Assembly (NCBI GenBank): GCA_032718475.1 | Contig: JAUCBJ010007463.1 | Location: 61,025 to 125,024 of the forward strand | From: Nemertoderma westbladi | Taxonomy: Eukaryota > Xenacoelomorpha > Nemertodermatida > Nemertodermatidae | DNA length: 64,000 nt | Direction of reading: 5' to 3' | Shown: positions 21,001 through 33,392 of the stretch, in pieces | Numbering within the stretch: the first letter of the stretch is position 1 | Layout of the letters: the number at the start of each line of letters is the position of its first letter | Position numbers and translations under genes: made by a program | Notes under the pieces: model-generated | Database searches by the model: none | What the model was told of the DNA's origin: nothing | What the model saw: the letters and a program-made list of their open reading frames with translations, nothing else

Positions 21001-24000
21001 GACTTGTACACTGTGGGTGTGTGACTTGTACACTGTGGGTGTGTGACTTGAACACCGTGTGTGTGTGACTTGTACACTGTGGGTGTGTGACTTGTACACT
21101 GTGGGTGTGTGACTTGTACACTGTGGGTGTGTGACTTGTACACTGTGGGTGTGTGACTTGTACACTGTGTGTGTGTGATTTGAACACTGTGTGTGTGTGA
21201 CTTGTACACTGTGGGTGTGTGACTTGTTCACTGTGGGTGTGTGACTTGTACACTGTGTGTGTGTGACTTGTACACTGTGGGTGTGTGACTTGTACACTGT
21301 GTGTGTGTGACTTGTACACTGTGTGTGTGTGACTTGAACACTTGAACACTCACATAATTGGATTGTGTATAAATTTCTAATATATTTCCAGATGTGGACA
21401 ATTTATTATAGACGGACTTTTATTTTATTTAATTCTCCATTTTGGTGTCAGCAAATACATTGAATATTCACTTCAATGATCACAATCATCTTTTCGATGG
21501 CCATAATTTCGACTTGGTGTAATTGGTGTAATTATATTCGAAAATTGAAGTGTTTATTATTTCATAGAGGATTTTATTTCTTTAATTGTTAAAAGTTAAA
21601 ATTAATTATAATTCCAAATGAATTACATTTACAGTGTTGGTTTAAGCAGATTGTTGGTGCTTCTTCGTACCACGACTATTATTATTAATTCCTTTATATC
21701 GTTACTGAGTCGACATACCATTAGTGTAGACCTTACATAGACCTACACGGTTAGCTATTTAGGCCTACCTGAGCGCCGTTATATAGTGTACTAATGCTGC
21801 GCTAAACTGTAAAATGAAAGTAATTAGTACTCTATGCTTCACCCTTCCTATTTTTAACCCGTATGCTACGTCCTAGTGGATCCTACTGGTTTCTCTCCCA
21901 GCCTATATAAAGTATACCAAGAAGTGGAGAAGGGCTGAATCTTTCCAAAACAATATACCAACTCCATTAGTAGCTGTACAAATGGTAAGATTGAAATAAG
22001 TACTATAAAACACTTTTAATAAAGATAAGTTAATTCGAAGATGATATTTGGGCCAATATAAAAAACCCTCTCTGTCTAGTCTCTGGTTATTCCTATTCCC
22101 CGGATATGGAGTCTCCCCCCCCCCCCCCCCCCCCCCCGTGTGTTATATCAGCCGTCAACCACCATTTCCAGTTGCCGCTATAAACTCACTATATCTGCTG
22201 TACATTGTAAAAGCGAAAACCGTTGGATGTGGAGGGGAAGCTATAACAACAGGGGTCCTACCCTACCCGGTTCCCAGTCCACGGAGGATTAGGTTGACAA
22301 TGGAATCGAATATAATCAACCTTTTTATCTCTAAACTTCCAGGCCCTGACTATATCGGCCGGCCGTGAGCGCCCACGGACTATACCTGTATAGGGCCGGT
22401 CCATGTTGCATACCATGTGTTATGTGGCCCCTATATACCTTGCGTCAACCCGCATAGGCTCACGTGTCTGTCAACTAAATGATATTGTCACCGCATGCCA
22501 CTATATTATTGTATCGGGGGACTTTTGTTACCTTATTTTTTTGGTTATATTGTTATCTCATCTCTTCATTAATGGCTTCCTAGGAAATCTGTCAATCCAG
22601 AAGCAACTGACGTGGCTCGTTGTTCATCTTTCCTTTACACTGAATTAATCCCTATACGCTTTGGACTATAGTCATAAATGGGATGGGGGGGGGGGGGGGG
22701 GGGGGTTAAGGACATGACTAACTTTTACTTTATTAAATTTTATTAGAATTGGGGTTTTTCTTAGAATTTATATATTTAGAAAAATATTTTAAATTAGGAT
22801 TCGAAAATACACCCAAGTATCTCAGGAATTTTGGTATTATAATTTCCGTTGGACTCAGAAAAGATCATACCCCATTCGCACCCAAAATACCAATAAGCAA
22901 TTTTGGTGGGAGTTTTTTTTAAAGAGTTGTATCTGCCTTTTGGTATAATTTATTAATATCTGACATTATAATTAAATGTTATATTTATTCTACAAATTCT
23001 GTACAAAATTAGTCAACAAATAGGAATTATTTAATAATTTGCTGAAAGAGCCCTCATTAACTATTGGTTACATATATTATTGCTATACTTGCCTGTTTAT
23101 AATGGCTCGGATTTATAAAACTTATATAAATTATCTTTTATAATTCGTTATTAATAATCCGTTTTAAGTTATTTTATTTATTGGGTCTTTATGTGCCTGA
23201 CAGATTGATACATACATACATACATACAGACAGATTGTAGATTTTATTTATAATTATAATGTATTTTAAGTTATTTAATTCATTTTTAGTTGTCCCTATA
23301 TGTTCAGTTATCGTGCTCTATGATGTCATATATTTTATAAGCGCCTTGATCTTCTGTAAAGGCGCTCTATAAATTATTGTTATTATTATTTTACGATTTT
23401 AATCCCTTATGAAGCTTTTTTTATCGTTCTTTGTTTTCAGGCTGATGTGAGACGCCACATCCGCGCAGTTCACGAGAAACAACGGCCTTACAAGTGCATC
23501 GAATGCGGTCTGGACTTCACCCAGTCTGGTAACCTCTGGCGTCATATGAAGTTCGTCCACGGGAAGAGTCGACAGGATGCTCTCGGAGTGGGTTCCCATT
23601 CCGCTTCAAAAAATACCGACGGTGAGTATTCTACTATTCCTGTTGTCAATAATACCATAGTTTGTATTGTATTGTATTTCGTTGTCTCATGTTAAGTGAC
23701 TTTATCCATTGGTCTATATTTGGTCAATGATTGATGTATCTAAGTGATTCGAACACACGAAGTAAATGTGCATTTTTGTCGTACCATAGGTATAACACAA
23801 GTGGCGCAGAGTTATTATTGCGTTAAAGATAGATAATAGTCGTTGCCTGTTGCATTCAAACAATTAATCCAAAGTAAGGATGTCACTATACAGTAAACAG
23901 TAGCTATATTATGTATACATTTGGTGCATTTCTCTAATCGCTGTGAGTGGTGCCTGCTACCGCAGCACACACAGTGGATGTTATGTCTTCGCACTGTCAT

Positions 24001-27000
24001 AAGGCTTTAAATTCCGGTGGCCGCTCTGTGTTTGATGTTTGCCAATCTCGTGAGCTTACTTACTGCTTGTGTGTGTGTGTAGAGGCGCCCCAGATTGTAT
24101 CTATTTTCTGTCAACGGCGATCCTTTATATTTAAAGCACTCAGGACTAGCATTGATCCCCATTGTTGACTAACACCCACACCAGTAATATATGAGCGGCT
24201 TCATGTTGGGTGGGGTTCCTCTTAACTAGTCTATTATCCTCTGCTAATGTCCCCTTTGCATCTCTGCGGTCTGTAATCACCACTCCCAAAGGATACAAAC
24301 ACTCCCATTAAAGGGATGCCGCCCTCGGGTTTCCCAACCCACTATTCCCTCTCCAGTAACCATCTAATGGTCCAAGACTATGTTTACTGATTGTCTTACC
24401 CCTGGGGCTCTCTGTCTGTCCAGGTAGACCTGAAGCAGACCACCTTCCTGTCTGTGGAATGTTGATAATTTGAGTAGGTGGGCCAAGACTAGCAGTTGCT
24501 TCCTGTTTCCCGTTCGTTATTGTTTAGACTGGCAGAGGCAGAGACTATGATCTCTGATCGATTGGCTTGTCTCATTATTTGGCATATAAACAACTAAATC
24601 TCTCAAACTAATTGAGGTTAATGTAGAAGCTGCCCCCTCGATTATTTATGCATCTGTTTGTGTCTATCTCTCTCTCTCTAATCCTAATAGAATGAATGCT
24701 CTTACACCCACAGACCAGTCACTTATAAAGTAACTTTGAAGGATCATAAATTAACAAAGATAAGTCTGCCAGCTTGGACAATTTTAGACTTCGTCTAGTT
24801 TGAAGCTTCATTTAAATTTTACAGCTGATTTTTACAGATTTTTATTTGTTTACAACTTTTTTACTAATAAAGTCAGCCGATATTGTCTCTGACTTTACGA
24901 ATAAAAAGTACCGCAGATCAACATTTCCAATAAAAAAAAGTCAATAAAAAGTTGTGATTTTAATTTGTGTTGCACCTTGCACGCCTCTGACATAGATTTG
25001 TGTTGCACCTACCTTGCACGCCTCTGACATAGATTTGTGTTGCACCTTGCACGCCTCTGACATAGATTTGTGTTGCACCTACCTTGCACGCCTCTGACAT
25101 AGATTTCTGTTGCACCTTGTCCGCCTCTGACATAGATTTGTGTTGCACCTTGCACGCCTCTGACATAGATTTGTGTTGCAACTTGCACGCCTCTGACATA
25201 GATTTGTGTTGCACCTTGCACGCCTCTGACATAGATTTGTGTTGCACCTACCTTGCACGCCTCTGACATAGATTTGTGTTGCACCTTGCACGCCTCTGAC
25301 ATAGATTTGTGTTGCACCTACCTTGCACGCCTCTGACATAGATTTCTGTTGCACCTTGTCCGCCTCTGACATAGATTTGTGTTGCACCTTGCACGCCTCT
25401 GACATAGATTTGTGTTGCACCTACCTTGCACGCCTCTGACATAGATTTGTGTTGCACCTTGCACGCCTCTGACATCGATTTGTGTTGCACCTTGCCCGCC
25501 TCTGACATAGATTTGTGTTGCACCTTGTACGCCTCTGACATAGATTTGTGTTGCACCTACCTTGCACGCCTCTGACATAGATTTGTGTTGCACCTTGCAC
25601 GCCTCTGACATAGATTTGTGTTGCACCTACCTTGCACGCCTCTGACATAGATTTGTGTTGCACCTTGCACGCCTCTGACATAGATTTGTGTTGCACCTTG
25701 CACGCCTCTGACATAGATTTGTGTTGCACCTTGCACGCCTCTGACATAGATTTGTGTTGCACCTACCTTGCACGCCTCTGACATAGATTTGTGTTGCACC
25801 TTGCACGCCTCTGACATAGATTTGTGTTGCACCTTGCACGCCTCTGACATAGTTTTGTATTGCACCTTGCACGCCTTTGACATAGATTTGTGTTGCACCT
25901 TGCACGCCTCTGACATAGATTTGTGTTGCACTTACCTTGCACGCCTCTGACATAGATTTGTGTTGCACCTTGCACGCCTCTGACATAGATTTGTGTTGCA
26001 CCTACCTTGCACGCCTCTGACATAGATTTGTGTTGCACCTTGCACGCCTCTGACATAGATTTGTGTTGCACCTTGCACGCCTCTGACATAGATTTGTGTT
26101 GCACCTTGCACGCCTCTGACATAGATTTGTGTTGCACCTACCTTGCACGCCTCTGACATAGATTTGTGTTGCACCTTGCACGCCTCTGACATAGATTTGT
26201 GTTGCACCTTGCACGCCTCTGACATAGATTTGTGTTGCACCTTGCATGCCTCTGACATAGATTTGTGTTGCACCTACCTTGCACGCCTCTGACATAGATT
26301 TGTGTTGCACCTTGCACGCCTCTGACATAGATTTGTGTTGCACCTTGCCCGCCTCTGACATAGATTTGTGTTGCACCTTGCACGCCTCTGACATAGATTT
26401 GTGTTGCACCTACCTTGCACTCCTCTGACATAGATTTGTGTTGCACCTTGCACGCCTCTGACATAGATTTGTGTTGCACCTTGCCCGCCTCTGACATAGA
26501 TTTGTGTTGCACCTTGCACGCCTCTGACATAGATTTGTGTTGCACCTACCTTGCACGCCTCTGACATAGATTTGTGTTGCACCTTGCACCTCTCTGACGT
26601 AGATTTGTGTTGCACCGACCTTGCACGCCTCTGACATAGATTTGTGTTGCACCTTGCACGCCTCTGACATAGATTTGTGTTGCACCTTGCACGCCTCTGA
26701 CATAGACTTGTGTTGCACCTACCTTGCACGCCTCTGACATAGATTTGTGTTGCACCTTGCACGCCTCTGACATAGATTTGTGTTGCACCTACCTTGCACG
26801 CATCTGACATAGATTTGTGTTGCACCTTGCACGCCTCTGACATAGATTTGTGTTGCACCTTGCACGCTTCTGACATAGATTTGTGTTGCACCTTGCACGT
26901 CTCTGACATAGATTTGTGTTGCACCTTGCACGCCTCTGACATAGATTTGTGTTGCACCTACCTTGCACGCCTCTGACATAGATTTGTGTTGCACCTTGCA

Positions 27001-29779
27001 CGCCTCTGACATAGATTTGTGTTGCACCTACCTTACACGCCTCTGACATAGATTTGTGTTGCACCTTGCACGCCTCTGACATAGATTTGTGTTGCACCTA
27101 CCTTACACGCCTCTGACATAGATTTGTGTTGCACCTACCTTACACGCCTCTAACATAGATTTGTGTTGCACCTACCTTACACGCCTCTGACATAGATTTG
27201 TGTTGCACCTACCTTGCACGCCTCTGACATAGATTTGTGTTGCACCTTGCACGCCTCTGACATAGATTTGTGTTGCACCTTGCACGCTTCTGACATAGAT
27301 TTGTGTTGCACCTTGCACGTCTCTGGCATAGATTTGTGTTGCACCTTGCACGCCTCTGACATAGATTTGTGTTGCACCTACCTTGCACGCCTCTGACATA
27401 GATTTGTGTTGCACCTACCTTGCAGGCCTCTGACATAGATTTGTGTTGCACCTTGCATGCCTCTGACATAGATTTGTGTTGCACCTACCTTACACGCCTC
27501 TGACATAGATTTGTGTTGCACCTTGCACGCCTCTGACATAGATTTGTGTTGCACCTACCTTACACGCCTCTGACATAGATTTGTGTTGCACCTACCTTAC
27601 ACGCCTCTGACATAGATTTGTGTTGCACCTACCTTACACGCCTCTGACATAGATTTGTGTTACACCTACCTTACACGCCTCTGACATAGATTTGTGTTGC
27701 ACCTACCTTACACGCCTCTGACATAGATTTGTGTTGCACCTTGCACGCCTCTGACATAGATTTGTGTTGCACCTACCTTGCACGCCTCTGACATAGATTT
27801 GTGTTGCACCTTGCACGCCTCTGACATAGATTTGTGTTGCACCTACCTTGCACGCCTCTGACATAGATTTGTGAGAGAAACTTAAAAGTAAAAGTTATAA
27901 TAATAACAGAATGCACTTATATAGTTATACATAGGGTCGACTTACATAAATAACAGTTCTAAGACGCTTTTGGATTTAAATCTTGGTTCGGGAAAGCCTA
28001 TCGGGAATCCGAATGGGGAAAATAAATGCTTTATTGCTCCAAAATTCCAACATCAAATACGAAATCTAAATAATCAATTATAGCCAGCTAGGACTAGGAC
28101 TAGGACTGGGACTAGGGCTAGGACTAGGACTAGGACTAGGACTAGGACTAGGACTAGGACTAGGACTAGGACTAGGACTAGGACTAGGACTAGGACTAGG
28201 ACTAGGACTAGGACTAGGACTAGGACTAGGACTAGGACTAGGACTAGGACTAGGACTAGGACTAGGACTAGGACTAGGACTAGGACTAGGACTAGGACTA
28301 GGACTAGGACTAGGACTAGGACTAGGACTAGGTCTAGGACTAGGACTAGGACTAGGGCTAGGACTAGGACTAGGACTAGGACTAGGGCTAGGGCTAGGGC
28401 TAGGGCTAGGGCTAGGGCTACGGCTACGGCTACGGCTATAGGATAAGCTGTAGTCTGAAAGAATGAATGAATGAACTCCCAGGTAATTTAATTACATTAT
28501 TTATCCATAGGTCAAACATCTGGTTCTATTCTTCCGGCGGTTCACTTCTGCCCCATTTGTCGCGTTCAGTTCAGCAGCTACAAGCAACTCAACAAACACA
28601 TCCGTCTGTCCCACAGGGGCAATGTCCCTCAGTTCCAGTGCGTTCTCTGCTCCAAAAACTTCTCCAAGAGGAGCAACTTAAACAAACACTGGCGGTAAGT
28701 TTTATTTTTTATAAAATTGCGGGCGATTGACGAGGTGATCGAGCTGAGCCCGGGTACCGACCGTTGTGTGTCAGTTGGTCGGTCGATCTGTCGCAAATGT
28801 TTAAAGGGTGATAAAATAACTCAAGTTAATATTTTATATAATTAAGCCAAAATTGCTTCACATGAGGTCTGCCAAAATATATGAACTATGCGTGGGGGAC
28901 ATAGCAGTTCTACAGTCACCTGCAAGAGGGTTACTAGGCAACATTAGAATTAATGATACTCAAGGTAAGCTTGCTTTATTCGTCTTGCATGGGCCCATGA
29001 TAGACAAGTTGTCCTTATACTAAATAGAGATTAATAGAATTGAAAATTTTTTACAATCTATGAAATCTACCTAGTTGTAAACTATATGTTAAAAATCTAG
29101 TTATGTATTTGTAATTGTATTTCCCTTTATATTTCCCTATAGCTACCTCCACAAACAGGAGCCACCAGCTCCGGAACCAGCCGCCCCCGCGCCACCCCCA
29201 GCCACTTCCTCGCCACACTCTACCGCCACTTCGGACTCCTACCCTACCACACCACCTAGCGGCATAAAGTCGCAAATGTTAACCGCCGAGACGCCGACTA
29301 GAGGCAACACCCTGAACTCTCCAGTGATCCCGATCCCGGTGCGCGCTCCGCACCCTTCCATAATGACGTCACTCCCCTTTTCCCAGCCGATGACGTCACC
29401 TTCGAGCGCTTCAGCGACTTTCCTCCCACACCAGATGGCCGCGTTAGCAGCCTCCCAACTCCCCTTCGGGGCTCCCCCCTCTATGCTCCCATTCAACCAG
29501 CTACAAGCAGCGCTCGCCGGATTCCCGATGTTCCCACCGACACTGTTCCAACCCGTTCTACCCTACCCCGCGGGGTTCCCTCGCAACCCGTTGGTTCCCC
29601 CTATCTTCCCTATGTTGTCCCCGGTTGCCATGGCGAAGCGACTCGCCCAGGTCGCCCACATCAGCAGCGGGGATTGGCAGTCGGCCCCTGGGATGTGGAA
29701 TGGTTCGGATCCCGAATCCCCCATGGTTATCGACGAAGAAGAGAAACCTCTCGATCTGACAACCACGTCTAGATATTAG
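17796..29779 (+). CDS. C2H2 zinc-finger transcription factor, four coding exons
   Basis: Coding exons are 17796-18082, 23441-23621, 28511-28694 and 29143-29779, joined in phases 0, 1 and 2. Reading from ATG 17798 gives 428 residues; upstream coding exons cannot be excluded. The protein has a Pro/Ser-rich N terminus, five C2H2 fingers (C-x2-C-x12-H-x4-H) and a long Pro-rich C-terminal tail ending [12 protein letters not shown]. Fingers 2 and 5 are completed only by splicing, which strongly supports the model. Tandem C2H2 fingers normally bind DNA in the nucleus. PLDLT fits the PxDL(S/T) motif by which many repressors recruit CtBP, so repression is a reasonable inference. Introns are 5.4, 4.9 and 0.45 kb, the first two full of satellite. 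Orthology is unknown to me, so no symbol is given. Confidence 0.85.
18281..21349. repeat. 20-bp satellite in intron 1, about 150 copies
   Basis: Unit TGTGACTTGTACACTGTGGG. Common variants are CTTGAACACTGTGTG, CTTGTTCACTGTGGG and CTTGAACACCGTGTG, mixed along the array. The minus-strand unit contains no stop in any frame, so open frames of 700 codons arise by construction. The array is transcribed if the surrounding gene is. Confidence 0.97.
21350..23340. other. Remainder of intron 1; no gene
   Basis: AT-rich intronic sequence with a diverged dispersed-repeat copy at 21925-22035, a poly(C) tract at 22114-22137 and a poly(G) tract at 22684-22705. No coding sequence is supported. Confidence 0.5.
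23335..23392 (+). mobile_element. Likely non-LTR/SINE 3' end with ATT tail
   Basis: GCGCCTTGATCTTCTG then AAGGCGCTCTATAAATTATT and an (ATT)n tail. A GGCGC...GGCGCT stem followed by TATAAAT and ATT repeats is a common 3' end of L2/CR1-type LINEs and their SINE partners in invertebrates. It ends 48 bp before the next exon. Confidence 0.5.
23441..23621 (+). CDS. Zinc-finger gene, coding exon 2
   Basis: The acceptor CTTTGTTTTCAG ends at 23440 and the donor is GACG|GTGAGT. It completes finger 2 ([11 protein letters not shown]) after the exon-1 cysteines with the exact x12 and x4 spacing, then encodes the linker EKQRPYK and finger 3 ([20 protein letters not shown]). It ends in phase 1 after SASKNTD. 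Confidence 0.88.
23622..24960. other. Intron 2, unique part; no gene
   Basis: Intronic sequence without a recognised element. Small open frames (minus 23815-24000, plus 23947-24168) are not supported. Confidence 0.5.
24966..27872. repeat. 33/37-bp satellite in intron 2, about 84 copies
   Basis: The 33-bp unit is TTGTGTTGCACC then TTGCACGCCTCTGACATAGAT. A 37-bp form carries an extra CTAC after GCAC. The two lengths alternate in local patterns, and some blocks recur (about 240 bp near 25083 and 25322; about 420 bp near 26794 and 27214), showing higher-order duplication. Open frames with SEACKV or YVRGVQ repeats are artefacts of stop-free units. Confidence 0.97.
28085..28440. repeat. Hexamer array (CTAGGA)n grading into (CTAGGG)n
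   Basis: About 59 hexamers, mainly CTAGGA, changing to CTAGGG near the right end and to CTACGG in the last few. It lies in intron 2 about 70 bp before exon 3. Confidence 0.97.
28511..28694 (+). CDS. Zinc-finger gene, coding exon 3
   Basis: The acceptor TTATCCATAG ends at 28510 and the donor is GGCG|GTAAGT. Entering in phase 1 it reads [12 protein letters not shown], finger 4 ([20 protein letters not shown]), a linker, and finger 5 as far as its first histidine ([17 protein letters not shown]). It ends in phase 2. Confidence 0.88.
29143..29779 (+). CDS. Zinc-finger gene, terminal coding exon
   Basis: The acceptor TTTCCCTATAG ends at 29142. The first residues, RYLH, supply the second histidine of finger 5. 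The rest is a Pro/Ala/Ser/Thr-rich tail of about 200 residues with no folded domain I recognise, an acidic patch ([12 protein letters not shown]) and the terminal PLDLT motif. The stop TAG is at 29777-29779. Confidence 0.88.
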
Positions 29780-32040
29780 TTATAAACTCCACATAAACTG
29801 GAAAAGAGTGCGAATTTTACTTATATTATTCTGTGAGTTTGGTATAATATTTATATATGGTTATTGGTTCACGGTCTTTGACATAAGTGACCATTATTAC
29901 CGTAATGTGTGTGTGTGTGTGTGTGTGTGTGTTAGTGTGTGTGTCCAGAGCGATATCTCAGTTATTTATTAATCAATCGAAACAAAATTTGGACAAAAGT
30001 TAGATATAGGGATGGCGAAGGCTCATACAAAAAATTGGGTGTCGAGATGGTATTTGTGCGATGTGAGCGCTATATTTGCGTGTTTTCGCATGGTTTGGGA
30101 AAAAGCTATCTTGTCATAGGGAACGCAATGAATGATTCTGATATTTGGCATGGAGGTACCTGAATTATTTCTAAATCGATTAACGGAGGCCGATTTTTAA
30201 ATTTGGACCTACATTATGACCTAATTGAAGATTTAATTAAGGTAATTAATTAGCACTGCTAGTACTGTCTGATTGTCTGCCTGTAGTAGGCATACCGGAC
30301 CGGTACTACCTGACCACTGTAGGCCTATCTGCCTATCTTCATACTGTCATAGGTCAGTACAGCAGTAGGCTGGTAGGTCCTAGCCTAGCCCTAGCAGTAA
30401 ATATAATATTTCGCCATGTTCGCAGGCGACTTCGCACTGACTACCGGTAGGCCTATGCAGCTATGCTATGAGATTAACCGTCCAGTCGTTCAGATGCATA
30501 TGGTACCGGTACCGGAACGGGTTACGGTTTAATCCTGCATTTGTCAATTACGACAATACTGGCAGACTGGTACGACTTTGAGTACCGCTGTACCGGTACG
30601 CGGTAGCCTGCCGTTACCGGTTGAGCGGTAGGCGTAGGCGGTAAACCTACGGTGCGATGGTAGCCAGCCGGTAGGTGGTAGGCTTACCGAACCGGTATAA
30701 ATGTTGGCGGATGGCGGGATGACGTCGTGTGGCGCGTAATTACTTACCGGTTGCCGGTAGACGCCTACCCAACTCGTAACTGGTGGTCGTGGTCGTGGTG
30801 GGATGAGCATGAGGTCGCCTACGATGGGAACAAGTGAAAAGGAAACATAGGCCTACCCGAACGAAAACGTATTATTATTGTACTGATTAAGTAGGAGGAC
30901 CGTGAACCCTCCAGGCTTGCCAGCTTGTAGTAACTGTTAGTTAATTAAAGTTTTCATATTTTCATATAATATTATATTTCATTATCTAGTCGGAAACTTG
31001 GGAGCTATATTGATTGCTTCTTTTCTCACGGGGACGTGATTATATATGAATCCCTGTCTTTATATTTTACGCTTGTTGCCTTTATCGATACTCTATGCAA
31101 TGCATCGCTTTAGAATTCCATAAACTATTCCCTTATAAATTATTATTTTAATAGAATTATATCAACAATTAATAATTATGCTTGATTATAAGTAAATCTA
31201 TGCAATAGTCTATGCATTTATCCTAAGATTGTTACTACAATCTATTATTTTCAATAATAACACTTAGTTATTTGTTAATAACTAAGTTTTATTATTAGTA
31301 TTTGTTATATAACAGTTATTTTTGAATATTTAATACCTGTATTGTGTTTTTTGCGCTATATTTTTTTGAGATTATATTTCTCTGCTTTCTCAGTAGTGAG
31401 TAAAGTGCCCCGCCCCAGTTTATAACATGAAAAAAAATATAAAAGTCATTACAAAACTAACGTAGTAAACAAGTGCTTCACAAAAAGTATGAATGTTACA
31501 TTACAAAATTGAAAATTATTAAAAAATTTAAAATTACTTTGATTATTATTTTGAGGAATTATTTGGTTTTTTAGTCTGGAAATGTTACCCGGTTACTGTA
31601 TATTATGTAGTGAACACTTTTTACTGACAATTTTAATTGCACCAAATATTGTGTTTATAATGTTTGAAGTACATTTTTATATTGTTGTGACATTAGTATT
31701 ATAGCTATAGTATCATTCCATATGTTTGTTAAACAATTTAAAAATATTTACATTTATATCGCAAACATTTTATTTCAATCGTCGCTGTTTTTCAGTAAAA
31801 ACTAATTTGATAATTTAACAAAATATATTTGTATTAATTATTATTTATGACATTATTATGACATAGTGCGATTGTAATATCACGTTCGATAATCAAGCAA
31901 TATCTAGGTACATTATTTATGTCACTAATTCAACTTTAAGCTCTTAAAATGTTATATAATTAAGTATAATGTTATTCTCTTGAAATATAACAATCGCTTA
32001 TTATAAATATCTGAGTCAAAAAATTAATTCGTTATTTGGC
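29780..32040. other. No gene; GT microsatellite and ACCGGT-rich stretch
   Basis: The zinc-finger 3' UTR probably lies at the start, but no clear AATAAA was found. A (GT)n run lies at 29906-29943. From 30290 to 30850 the sequence is unusually dense in ACCGGT and GGTACC palindromes. From 30900 to 32040 it is very AT-rich without a recognised feature. Confidence 0.5.
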
Positions 32041-32330
32041 GTAAATAATTCTACTGTATAGCTTTGCCGCAATCGAGATCAACGAGATTCCACGAAAATA
32101 TCCATATGTTGTTAGGTTGGGGCTGTGAGCAACTTATTTGTTTTCAGTTCTTGGGGGACTCTCTTTGTCCTACATGTCCACAAAAATGGGTTGAATGAGC
32201 TTCAAACACTCAGGAATTTTTAAGACCTCATGGGGAACGCCATCTACTCTACTGCCCGCACTATTGGTCTTAATGCTCTTTGCAGCTACAGAGATGCGCC
32301 CTGTTAGACCCTTTAATGCATTCGTGCCGA
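32040..32330 (-). pseudogene. Decayed copy of the non-LTR RT seen at the left edge
   Basis: This aligns with 241-452 (shared words include CAATCGAGATCAA, GAGATTCC and CAACTTATTTGTTTTCA) and continues past the point where that copy is cut. The minus-strand reading keeps the GVPHEVLKIPECLKLI region of an RT but has internal stops and indels. It shows what the left-edge copy lost at its satellite junction. Confidence 0.7.
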
Positions 32331-32868
32331 AACGAAAACGTCCTTGTTCCCTGTGCTGGGACTAGGATTCCCGTTACAAATTAGTACTTGTGATATAAGT
32401 CACGGACTGATCTATTGCGATTGAATCTCTAATCTCATTATTTTACATAGATTTGTAGAATTAATTATAATTAGTCACTCAATTCCATACTACTGTAGCA
32501 TTCTGTTTATTGCTGTATGATTTGCATGTTCAGACTGGCCCGCTAAGCTGGACACGTACAATCACGTGGGTTGGAGGAATTCATTTCCACTCAAACTTTT
32601 ATAGTTTTGCGAAACAATTATTTCAAATAACTCAGTCTGTAAGGGAAGCATATCGTTGGCGCTTCTCACGACCTTTCCATAACCTACATACCCGTAACCT
32701 AGATGTAGTTTATATTCATTGTACCTTTTCTCGCTATACAAATTAATAGTTTTCAGGGGTTCGGTTCGCGCCCTTTCGGCTTGTCAGCCCAGGCCCTTTA
32801 CACTACTACCACCACGTTCTTGATGATAACAAACCCAATCCAGGGTTTCCCATAATTACGGGCCTCAC
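32331..32868. other. No gene recognised
   Basis: Unassigned sequence between the RT fragment and the CACT array. The small open frame at 32510-32746 matches no known family. Confidence 0.4.
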
Positions 32869-33001
32869 TCACTCACTCACTCACTCACTCACTCACTCAC
32901 TCACTCACTCACTCACTCACTCACTCACTCACTCACTCACTCACTCACTCACTCACTCACTCACTCACTCACTCACTCACTCACTCACTCACTCACTCAC
33001 T
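32869..33001. repeat. (CACT)n microsatellite
   Basis: About 33 perfect copies of the tetramer CACT. Confidence 0.98.
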
Positions 33002-33392
33002 GACAATAGGTGTCCTGCTACCTGTTATGGGTATTTAATCAGAATCACCGCTCATATTGTCAGGTTCAGGTATTATTGGGGTGACCGAGAGTTGTACCGA
33101 TTAGAAATTACGTCACTTCGGCACCCGACGCCAATAGTTATTATTATTAGGCACGGCTGTAGAGAATATCCGACCGTAACTTATTACTTTACATATACCG
33201 CATAGCAAAACTCCACTGCAACAACGATAATTCCCAGGTGATCACCGCATTAGCTGAAATGTAATTTGATTGTCTGAATACTAGTAGCTTACCGCAGCTT
33301 AACCATTGACTGAGGGTTATGGGTTTCTAATAAAATCACTTCAGTACCACAACACTAAATAACCATGTTGACAAACTACTTGGCAACGGGTG

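Noticed and set aside
18246-21349. Minus-strand open frames up to 735 codons with [12 protein letters not shown]-type repeats
   Set aside because: The 20-bp unit has no stop in any minus-strand frame, so long frames are automatic. There is no non-repeat domain, and the array lies in an intron of a plus-strand gene.
24960-27484. Many minus-strand frames with [12 protein letters not shown] or [11 protein letters not shown] repeats, and plus-strand HASDIDLCC frames
   Set aside because: They are produced by 33- and 37-bp satellite units with no internal stops. Each frame ends where the unit length changes phase.
24966-27872. Possible CRISPR-like array (short repeats with regular spacing)
   Set aside because: There are no unique spacers; whole units repeat, the genome is eukaryotic and no cas genes exist.
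28085-28440. Interstitial telomere repeat
   Set aside because: The units are CTAGGA and CTAGGG, not TTAGGG; the array is inside an intron.
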